Below, piece by piece: positions 7,674 through 13,024 of a stretch of 13,024 bases of DNA (positions are counted from its first letter, which is position 1; each line of letters opens with the position of its first letter). The notes below the pieces were generated by a model, which worked only from the letters and a program-made list of their open reading frames with translations, did no database searches and was not told the origin of the DNA. Source of the DNA: CAZADS01 sp964483985 (GTDB lineage: Bacteria > Pseudomonadota > Alphaproteobacteria > Thalassobaculales > Thalassobaculaceae); contig CAZADS010000084.1 of assembly GCA_964483985.1 (NCBI GenBank), forward strand, positions 1-13,024, in the 5' to 3' direction. A program made the translations under genes and the position numbers.

Positions 7674-7707
7674 ATAAAACTGGAAACCTTTAGCTTATCT
7701 AGTTAGG

Positions 7708-7727
7708 TGGCTCTACATAGCCAAGGA
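7708..7727 (+). promoter_or_regulatory. Inverted repeat next to the methyltransferase ribosome binding site
   Basis: TGGCT (7708-7712) and AGCCA (7719-7723) are perfect 5-base arms around six bases. The last base of the repeat begins the ribosome site AAGGA (7723-7727), which is 7 bases before the TTG start at 7735. The ribosome site is well placed for TTG and too far (19 bases) from the ATG at 7747. Whether the repeat is an operator or an mRNA hairpin that tunes translation is unknown. Confidence 0.45.
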
Positions 7728-7734
7728 ATAAAAT

Positions 7735-8787
7735 TTGAATAATCAAATGAGTATAAATTTAAAGAATAGTAACAGTGTTACGCAAGTCGTTTATGCCACG
7801 GCTCTGCGCTGGAATGACGAAAGATTTGAATATTGGGTTCAGCGAGCAGAAGAAGAATTTGCTTGGAAAATGGAGAGAGCCCAATCGCTTGTTGGAGGTT
7901 TGGGGCAATCCCGGGCCCTAATAATTGGCGGCTCCGGCAGGCATGCAATTGCTGCTGTACGCAGGGGATTTATGGACGTTACTTTTGTTGACTTAACGCA
8001 GGAGAATGTTAACCGCGTCGAACGCTTGGTTCATGAAGCGGGAATCAAAAATTTAAAGACAATATGCGGGGATTTCTTGACAGTAGATATGGATGATTAC
8101 ACTGCTGACCTAGTTGTGATGAATGGAGTGTTGCAGCATTTTTACGAACCGAATTTTGCATTGCAGAAAGCAGCGTCTTTGACCTCAAAAGAGGGAGTAA
8201 TTTATTTTGATTGCTATAGTACGGGTAGCTTATATTTTTTGATTATAGAGTGGTTGAGGCACTTCTATCAAGCCAATGAATTCAACCATGTAATGACGGT
8301 CGTTGATCGTTTAGGCCTTGATACAATTGACCTCAGCTTTACCTCAGCAACAATGACAGAACGATTAGCTGACGATCTGTTTGTACCACAAATGTCTTTT
8401 TATATTGAAGAAGATATGGCCCAAGCAGTTTTGAAGAGCGGCTTCAAGATTTTGCATAGAGACTACTCTCCAACCATTAATCACAACCTACCGAGATACG
8501 ACAGTTTTCAGTTTTTAATTAAGCGTACAATTGAGAGTGATATATCTAAATTACTCTTTTCCCCTAAGTCAAATTTTTGTTTGGACTATAGTCATTATCA
8601 GTATGTCCAACAATCTATTGATTTAATGAAAAAACTGATGCCCAAAATTCACAATTCTTCCGATGTCCGTGATTCGATATTAGTGGAGCTTTTACTTCGT
8701 TACCATCGCTGGTCGGCTATGAAATTTGAAGCGTCCAGATGCCATTCAGAACTGCGTGCATATCTTAGTTCTTGTCTTTCACGGTAA
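7735..8787 (+). CDS. Class I SAM-dependent methyltransferase
   Basis: A 350-residue protein with a Rossmann-type methyltransferase domain at about 45-265. Motif I is ALIIGGSGRHAIAAVRRG (61-78), which binds S-adenosylmethionine. The acidic residue after strand 2 is Asp86 (VTFVDL), the motif CGDF places Asp112, and motif II is ADLVVMNGVLQHFYEP (124-139), resembling the loop of ubiquinone/menaquinone-type and small-molecule methyltransferases. The substrate is not recognisable. Residues 270-350 are a mostly helical tail I cannot assign. The TTG start is chosen because AAGGA lies 7 bases upstream; ATG at 7747 is the alternative and would remove four residues. It stands alone, with its own likely promoter, and converges with the oxygenase gene. 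Confidence 0.85.
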   Translation: MNNQMSINLKNSNSVTQVVYATALRWNDERFEYWVQRAEEEFAWKMERAQSLVGGLGQSRALIIGGSGRHAIAAVRRGFMDVTFVDLTQENVNRVERLVHEAGIKNLKTICGDFLTVDMDDYTADLVVMNGVLQHFYEPNFALQKAASLTSKEGVIYFDCYSTGSLYFLIIEWLRHFYQANEFNHVMTVVDRLGLDTIDLSFTSATMTERLADDLFVPQMSFYIEEDMAQAVLKSGFKILHRDYSPTINHNLPRYDSFQFLIKRTIESDISKLLFSPKSNFCLDYSHYQYVQQSIDLMKKLMPKIHNSSDVRDSILVELLLRYHRWSAMKFEASRCHSELRAYLSSCLSR

Positions 8788-8829
8788 GGAAATTAACCAT
8801 AATATTTTGCAATACGGATAACTAAAACT

Positions 8830-8857
8830 AGAACATAAAATTTATATACCATGTTCT
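8830..8857. terminator. Inverted repeat between convergent genes, probable bidirectional terminator
   Basis: AGAACAT (8830-8836) and ATGTTCT (8851-8857) are perfect 7-base arms around 14 AT-rich bases. On the + strand the stem is followed by a T-rich run (TTTGTTCTTTCT). On the - strand it is followed by AGTTTTAG. It sits in the 94-base gap between the ends of the methyltransferase (+) and oxygenase (-) genes. The low G-C content and the long loop make it a modest terminator. Confidence 0.45.
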
Positions 8858-8881
8858 TTTGTTCTTTCTGAATTAATTATT

Positions 8882-9670
8882 TTAAGCGTTTTTAATAGAT
8901 CCCTCCATCACATGGTATCTTGCTTGAATGGACCATCTAATAGAATTTAATGTTTGATTCCGAGAGGATCGGTGAATTAAGTCTAGATCAAACAGCAAAA
9001 CATCTCCGGCGTTTAAATAAATTGAAATCTCTTTGCCCGAGGATAAAAATGTTTGCGAACTATCTATATTAAGGTAGGGGCTTTCGCTTAAACCGTGCTT
9101 TACCGAAACGTGTTTTATTCTACCGTGGCGGTGGCTTCCAATAATTAGGGTTGGCGGACCTAAATCAAGATCACAGTTAAAGACCGGAGTCCATAAACCT
9201 AAGGACCAGCCGGTTCTCGACATTGAATTAAAGTAAACAGAATCTTGGTGCCAACCTAGATTCTCTTTCCAAGGATCATTCGGTCGATCAATTCGTAATT
9301 GCACATTACTTACCGATAGGGCGTCCTCCCGCTTTAATCCTAAACAATTTTGTACTTCTTCCAGTACTCGTTCGTTGACCACTAGGCGAAATAGTTCGGG
9401 AACGTGTCTTAAATGGTCATAGATAAATTTGTGATGCTCGATATCGTCAATTACTAGTCCTAAATATAGTTTATTAGTAAAATGTTGATTTATTTTTCCT
9501 TCTTTATTTAACGTGCTTATGCTATCGGCGTATTCAGCACGTAATCTCACTATATCGTGAACACGCCTTTGTATATCCGATAGCAGATTCCTTGGGAGTA
9601 GGTCACGAACCACTACGAAACCAAACTCTACGAAGTCATATGGCCTCGATTTTAATAGCGTTTCGTTCAT
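8882..9670 (-). CDS. Phytanoyl-CoA dioxygenase (PhyH) family Fe(II)/2-oxoglutarate oxygenase
   Basis: A 262-residue cytosolic non-haem iron oxygenase. The iron triad is visible: His141 and Asp143 in GWHQDSVYF, and His233 in DLIHRSS. Arg245 (IRWSIQ) is placed to bind the 2-oxoglutarate carboxylate. The GSHRHGRI block (178-185) and the N-terminal FVEFGFVVVRDLLP are characteristic of the PhyH family. Members hydroxylate or halogenate many small molecules (fatty acyl-CoA, ectoine, secondary metabolites, sugars); the substrate here is unknown. It begins 4 bases after the TylF-family gene, with GGAG inside the end of that gene, so translation is coupled. This pairing suggests both act on the same molecule. 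It is the last gene of the - strand run. Confidence 0.9.
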   Translation of the reverse strand: MNETLLKSRPYDFVEFGFVVVRDLLPRNLLSDIQRRVHDIVRLRAEYADSISTLNKEGKINQHFTNKLYLGLVIDDIEHHKFIYDHLRHVPELFRLVVNERVLEEVQNCLGLKREDALSVSNVQLRIDRPNDPWKENLGWHQDSVYFNSMSRTGWSLGLWTPVFNCDLDLGPPTLIIGSHRHGRIKHVSVKHGLSESPYLNIDSSQTFLSSGKEISIYLNAGDVLLFDLDLIHRSSRNQTLNSIRWSIQARYHVMEGSIKNA

Positions 9671-9674
9671 TAGG

Positions 9675-10421
9675 TCACTCCTGTTTGATAAAATACCCGC
9701 TTGGATTAGAAACTAAATGGCTTTTGGTAAGTACGGGCCGATTTTTCCCAAAATATTCGTCAAATGCGGCACTTTCTCCAGGGTATTCGTCGATGCCATA
9801 TTGATCGAAAAGGACTATCCCTCCTCTAGTTACCAGCGGGTACAGGTATTTCAACCCAGTTAGGGTGGGTTCATATAGGTCGCAATCGAAATGTAGGAAT
9901 GATATTCGGAGACCAGGGTTTTGTTTAACATATTTGGGTATTGTTTCAGAAATATCGCCAATGACTAATTCCACACGTTTGTGAACATCAAGCAATTTGT
10001 CTGATTCATATAGGTCTATGAGACGCAGCAAGCGTTGTTGGGCTCGTTCACCGATGTTGAAATTACCTTCCTTTATAGTATACGGGCCTTTGTCTAATTC
10101 GTATTTTGGAGAGATGTCTCGGTCGTGGGGCTTTGGAAAGCCTTTAAAGGTATCAAAACCAATAATTTTTGTTGCTCGATCGCCCACATTGAGGATTTCA
10201 ATAAATTGAGCAAAATTAAGGAAAGACCAACCTCTAAATACTCCGAGTTCCACAACATGGCCAGGCCTGTCTTTTGCAAGTTTGAATATCTCGTAATGCT
10301 CTAAAAAGCGTGTAATGTGGTACCTGCTTTGAAACATGCCAATTTCCCGAATCCAGTTATCGATATCATCGATTTCTGATTTGATTAAGGTACTTAATTG
10401 GTTAAATAAATCAGCATTCAT
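9675..10421 (-). CDS. TylF/MycF-family O-methyltransferase
   Basis: A 248-residue SAM methyltransferase of the macrocin O-methyltransferase (TylF) family, whose characterised members methylate sugar hydroxyls with Mg2+ help. Numbering from the ATG at 10421: motif I is HVVELGVFRGWSF (55-67), the segment IGFDTFKGFP is at 87-96, FLHFDCDLYEPT has Asp179 and Asp181, and GGIVLFDQYG has Asp206. MycF-like enzymes have Asp-Asp where this protein has Asp-Gln (FDQY), so the second acidic residue of the metal site is missing, although Glu occurs there in some relatives I recall. The ATG at 10421 has AAAAAGG 7 bases upstream. A TTG 16 codons earlier (10469) is in frame but lacks a good ribosome site. It is coupled to the oxygenase gene that follows. 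Confidence 0.9.
   Translation of the reverse strand: MNADLFNQLSTLIKSEIDDIDNWIREIGMFQSRYHITRFLEHYEIFKLAKDRPGHVVELGVFRGWSFLNFAQFIEILNVGDRATKIIGFDTFKGFPKPHDRDISPKYELDKGPYTIKEGNFNIGERAQQRLLRLIDLYESDKLLDVHKRVELVIGDISETIPKYVKQNPGLRISFLHFDCDLYEPTLTGLKYLYPLVTRGGIVLFDQYGIDEYPGESAAFDEYFGKNRPVLTKSHLVSNPSGYFIKQE
9678..9681 (-). promoter_or_regulatory. Ribosome binding site of the PhyH-family gene inside the upstream gene
   Basis: GGAG on the - strand overlaps the last sense codons of the TylF-family gene. It lies 7 bases before the oxygenase ATG (9670-9668), with the upstream stop codon TGA in between. This layout indicates translational coupling. Confidence 0.65.
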
Positions 10422-10568
10422 TCGTATACCTTTTTCGTGGATAAACGCGTGAGAGAAATTTGGATTCAAGTATGATTAAACACTCTCCATCCAGTTTGAT
10501 AGTGGGAATCTTACAAATTTATCTCAACATTTTAACCAGCTGGAATTAGTTGAATCGGAATTTATTTT
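10422..10568 (-). other. Gap between dctM and the TylF-family gene
   Basis: These 147 bases hold the TylF-family ribosome site AAAAAGG (10429-10435) and a perfect 8-base palindrome CCAGCTGG (10536-10543), flanked off-centre by TCAAC and GTTGA (10524-10553). No hairpin with a T tract typical of a terminator and no strong promoter was found, so read-through from the TRAP genes remains possible. The distance is long enough that separate transcription is also possible. Confidence 0.4.
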
Positions 10569-11969
10569 TCAACGGTCATCCCTTATGTCGAATACGTAGT
10601 CTGGAAAATCCGTGGCTAGACAAGGGAAAAGAAGCACTAAACCAATCATAAGCAGTTGCAAGACCAAAATAGGTAAAACACCCTTATAAATATCACTTAT
10701 TTTTACCCATGATGGTGCTGCACTCCTGATGTGAAAAAGCGCAAAACCAAAAGGTGGTGTAAGAAAAGAAGTTTGAAGGACTAGGGCGAATAATGTTGCG
10801 ATCCAAATTACCGAAAGTGTGGGAGAGCCAGTGTAAGGAGTAAAATCTAGTATTTTTAAGAGCGGAAAGAATATCGGAATAGTGATTACGGTTATTTCAA
10901 TCCAGTCAATGAAAAAACCAAGTATAAAAATGATGACTAAGACTGTTAACAAAACTCCCCAATCCCCAAACCCGAGTATTCCAATAAAATCTCTGACCAA
11001 CTCGTCTCCATTAAAAAATCGAAATGGATAAGAAAAAATCAAAGCTGCCATAACGATTAAAATTACCATTCCCGTAATTTCTAGTGTGCCCCTTATAACT
11101 ATATGAAGTTTCTTAAAAGAGAAGGAACCATTGAGCATCATAAGAAGTAGGCTTCCAACTGCACCTACCGCCGCAGATTGCGGGGGCGTTGCAAAACCGC
11201 CGATAATAGAGCCCAGAACAGCGGCAATCAAAGCTGCTGGAAGTGCCAAGCTTCTGAAAATATATAAAATTAACTGAATAACAGAAATATTGTCTTCTTC
11301 TACGTGACGGGTGTTTTGCATTTCCCGGTTTAAAACGCCAAAGGCGATGAAATAAATTATATAAATAAAAACTAACAATAGACCCGGAACTACTGTTGCG
11401 AGAAACATTTCTCCCACAGTTACGTCTAATCGACTTGCCAGAAAAATTAACATCAATCCTGGGGGTAATATTAGACCCAGAGTACCGCCAGCCGCGACTG
11501 CACTGGTTGCTGCCGGTATAGGATAACGCCTTTCAATCATCGTTGGTAATGCAACCAGTGTTAACATGCTGACGGAAGCACCTACCATTCCAGCAGTAGG
11601 AGCTAGTAAAACGCCTATTACGGTCACGGATACTGCTAAACTGCCAGGTATTCTTCTGAATAAAAAATGCAGGCATTTTAGCATTTCTCTAGAAATACCG
11701 CTTTGTTCAAGCGCCACTCCCATAAATAAAAGCATAGCCACAGCCGGATAAATGTAGCTGTGTGAGAATGTTCCAAAAATCCTGAGAGGTATTGTGAAAA
11801 AAGCATCCACTGGAAAGATCCCAGCAAATAACGCTATCAAGGTTGTAACTATACCTACGCCGCCAAGAAGAAAGGCTACGGGAAAGCCGGTAAAGATCAG
11901 AATAGCGAATGAAATTAACATAAAAACGGGAATGTAGTCATTCAGGAATTCGGTCATAGCGACGTCCAT
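10569..11969 (-). CDS. dctM: TRAP transporter large permease (DctM)
   Basis: A 466-residue inner-membrane protein, the ion-driven transport subunit of a tripartite ATP-independent periplasmic (TRAP) system. It has about 12 or more hydrophobic segments. Typical DctM segments are TGFPVAFLLGGVG near the N terminus, the APTAGMVGASVSM block, the GGTLGLILPPGLMLI hairpin, IIGGFATPPQSAAVGAVGS, and the C-terminal QTSFLTPPFGFALFHIR. The latter two point to the mannitol/chloroaromatic-type subgroup, which often handles carboxylates, but substrate cannot be called. A hydrophilic loop near residues 212-228 is typical. The ATG at 11969 lacks a clear ribosome site; ATG at 11957, four codons in, is an alternative. 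It follows dctQ after 59 bases. Confidence 0.93.
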   Translation of the reverse strand: MDVAMTEFLNDYIPVFMLISFAILIFTGFPVAFLLGGVGIVTTLIALFAGIFPVDAFFTIPLRIFGTFSHSYIYPAVAMLLFMGVALEQSGISREMLKCLHFLFRRIPGSLAVSVTVIGVLLAPTAGMVGASVSMLTLVALPTMIERRYPIPAATSAVAAGGTLGLILPPGLMLIFLASRLDVTVGEMFLATVVPGLLLVFIYIIYFIAFGVLNREMQNTRHVEEDNISVIQLILYIFRSLALPAALIAAVLGSIIGGFATPPQSAAVGAVGSLLLMMLNGSFSFKKLHIVIRGTLEITGMVILIVMAALIFSYPFRFFNGDELVRDFIGILGFGDWGVLLTVLVIIFILGFFIDWIEITVITIPIFFPLLKILDFTPYTGSPTLSVIWIATLFALVLQTSFLTPPFGFALFHIRSAAPSWVKISDIYKGVLPILVLQLLMIGLVLLFPCLATDFPDYVFDIRDDR

Positions 11970-12028
11970 AAAGAGAGAATAATAAGCAGGGAAAACATTA
12001 AATTCATGTATTTCGAAAAACCGTACGA

Positions 12029-12607
12029 TTATTGGTTATTATTTTCGCCGTTTGACAAGATGTCTTCGGGCCGTTTTGGTTGAGGGTACCCATTGCCTTT
12101 GACTAGAACTTCAATATTGCGGACGAGAACAACCAGCCCGGAAAGAAAAAGCAATGAAAACCCAACCGGTATTATTGACTTTCGCATCCAGCCTTCAGCA
12201 AATGGCAACCACCATGTTTCTTTAAAGTGATGAGCGATTGAAGCGTGCTGAAAACCATAGATCATGCAAACAAAACACATAGGGAAGAGTAAAAGAACAA
12301 TTCCGAAAATTTCAATCAGAGCGATTGTTCGTGTCGAAAATTTATTCCTAACTATATCTATTCTGGCATGTCCATCCCGAAAATACGTGAACCCAAAAAT
12401 AAGGCACGCCAGTAGAAAAAAACCGTCCCACTCGATGAATTGTATAACCGTAGACTGAACATCTGTGAATTGGCGAGCTATTATGTCATAAAATCGAGAA
12501 AATATAATAGGTAATAGCAACATCCAACCGGCTAACAATCCTATCCAGACCACAAATTTCTCTATTATTTTTAAGCTAGTAATCACAATAATTTTTCCCA
12601 AATGCAC
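12029..12607 (-). CDS. dctQ: TRAP transporter small permease (DctQ)
   Basis: A 192-residue, four-helix inner-membrane subunit that pairs with DctM. Hydrophobic segments lie at about 12-36, 58-76, 95-118 and 145-163. DctQ hallmarks are EWDGFFLLACLIFG followed by FRDGHARIDIV (76-86), and the KETWWLPFAEGWMRKSIIPVGF stretch before the last helix. The hydrophilic C terminus faces the cytoplasm by analogy. No ATG is available near the N terminus. GTG at 12607 is chosen because an in-frame TAA lies four codons upstream, but no strong ribosome site is seen; the TTG at 12601 is possible. No DctP binding protein gene lies next to it. Confidence 0.9.
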   Translation of the reverse strand: MHLGKIIVITSLKIIEKFVVWIGLLAGWMLLLPIIFSRFYDIIARQFTDVQSTVIQFIEWDGFFLLACLIFGFTYFRDGHARIDIVRNKFSTRTIALIEIFGIVLLLFPMCFVCMIYGFQHASIAHHFKETWWLPFAEGWMRKSIIPVGFSLLFLSGLVVLVRNIEVLVKGNGYPQPKRPEDILSNGENNNQ

Positions 12608-12771
12608 CCGTTCGAACGATTAATATGCGAGATCATGCTCCTACATCTCTATATTTTCTTAATGCATTCTTTTGTAAAAGCAACCTCTTGTTCAATCTGC
12701 TGGTTGGTGCGAGTATTAAAGTGATAAAGAGAGTATCAGGTAGGCAAAAATGGAGCGTACAGGAGGTAAAA
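12608..12771. other. Divergent intergenic region between dctQ and the ABC binding protein gene
   Basis: These 164 bases must contain the starts of two opposite transcription units. They hold a perfect 10-base palindrome CGTTCGAACG (12609-12618) just upstream of dctQ, and AATGCATT (12661-12668). No promoter with good boxes at proper spacing stood out on either strand. The palindrome is a possible operator, without further support. Confidence 0.4.
12761..12766 (+). promoter_or_regulatory. Strong ribosome binding site of the ABC binding protein gene
   Basis: The full consensus AGGAGG lies 5 bases before the ATG at 12772. It is the strongest ribosome site in the window, as expected for an abundant periplasmic protein. 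Confidence 0.75.
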
Positions 12772-13024
12772 ATGAAACCATTGCGTCAATTAGGGCTTGC
12801 CGCATTAGCGGTATTAACGCTCTCAACCCCCGTACACAGTGCGGATATAGTTATTGGAATCCGTTCAGAACCTTCATCGATTGACCCATATTTTCATAAT
12901 CTTGGACCAAACAATGGGATGCTTGGGCAAATTTTTGACCGGTTAACCGATTGGACGCCAAAAATGGATAAGATGTTTGGCCGAGCCGCATCTTCCTGGA
13001 AGGCAGTTAATGACACAACCTGGG
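12772..13024 (+). CDS. ABC transporter substrate-binding protein, family 5 (3' truncated)
   Basis: The first 84 residues of a periplasmic binding protein of the DppA/OppA (SBP_bac_5) family; the gene runs off the right edge. The N terminus is a signal peptide: basic MKPLRQ, hydrophobic GLAALAVLTL, and likely cleavage after residue 24 (HSA). The mature part starts with DIVIGIRSEPSSIDPYF and continues with GQIFDRLTDW, the usual opening of this family, which binds peptides, nickel chelates, opines or sugars. Complete proteins have about 500-550 residues. It is transcribed away from the TRAP genes and probably heads an operon with permease and ATPase genes beyond the window. Substrate cannot be inferred from this fragment. 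Confidence 0.92.
   Translation, partial: MKPLRQLGLAALAVLTLSTPVHSADIVIGIRSEPSSIDPYFHNLGPNNGMLGQIFDRLTDWTPKMDKMFGRAASSWKAVNDTTW

Noticed and set aside
12549..12636. Short upstream reading frame of 17 codons overlapping the dctQ start (- strand)
   Set aside because: Its GGAG is only one base from the ATG, too close to work well, and nothing else supports translation.

Overview
This 13 kb window looks like chromosomal DNA of an uncultured or poorly known alphaproteobacterium, possibly marine. Three things suggest this: the gene order pdhB-pdhC-lpd-lipA-ratA/coq10, which is typical of Alphaproteobacteria; a low G+C content (about 40% by eye); and the accessory genes (TRAP transporter, family 5 ABC binding protein, PhyH oxygenase). 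The taxonomic placement is inference. No RNA gene, CRISPR array, transposase or phage gene was found. No gap without a gene exceeds 300 bases.

Region 1 (1-5093, + strand) is core metabolism. The pyruvate dehydrogenase E1 beta subunit is cut by the left edge of the window. It is followed 10 bases later by the lipoylated E2 acetyltransferase, then E3 lipoamide dehydrogenase, lipoyl synthase LipA, and a START-like protein of the RatA/Coq10 family. LipA makes the cofactor that E2 carries and E3 reoxidises, so the cluster encodes both the complex and the last step of its cofactor synthesis. A possible separate promoter lies in front of lipA.

Region 2 (5168-7596) holds a lone ABC permease of the SsuC/TauC/ThiX type on the - strand. 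Diverging from it on the + strand is a tight two-gene unit: an HDAC/AcuC-type deacetylase overlapping by 4 bases with an exported DUF192 protein. That unit ends in a convincing small hairpin terminator. The permease has no ATPase or binding protein gene next to it.

Region 3 (7597-8881) is a single SAM-dependent methyltransferase gene with its own likely promoter, a TTG start, and a C-terminal part I do not recognise. An inverted repeat sits between it and the convergent gene that follows.

Region 4 (8882-12607, - strand) reads as one transcription direction: TRAP small permease (DctQ), TRAP large permease (DctM), a TylF-family O-methyltransferase, and a phytanoyl-CoA-dioxygenase-family oxygenase. 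The last two are translationally coupled. No DctP binding protein is present. Divergent from dctQ, at 12772 to the right edge, starts the binding protein of a family 5 (peptide/nickel-type) ABC transporter.

I see no clear new defence or mobile system. The most interesting part is the accessory half: a TRAP permease pair without its binding protein, joined to a methyltransferase/oxygenase pair, with another methyltransferase facing it. It could be a small uptake-and-tailoring cassette of unknown substrate.
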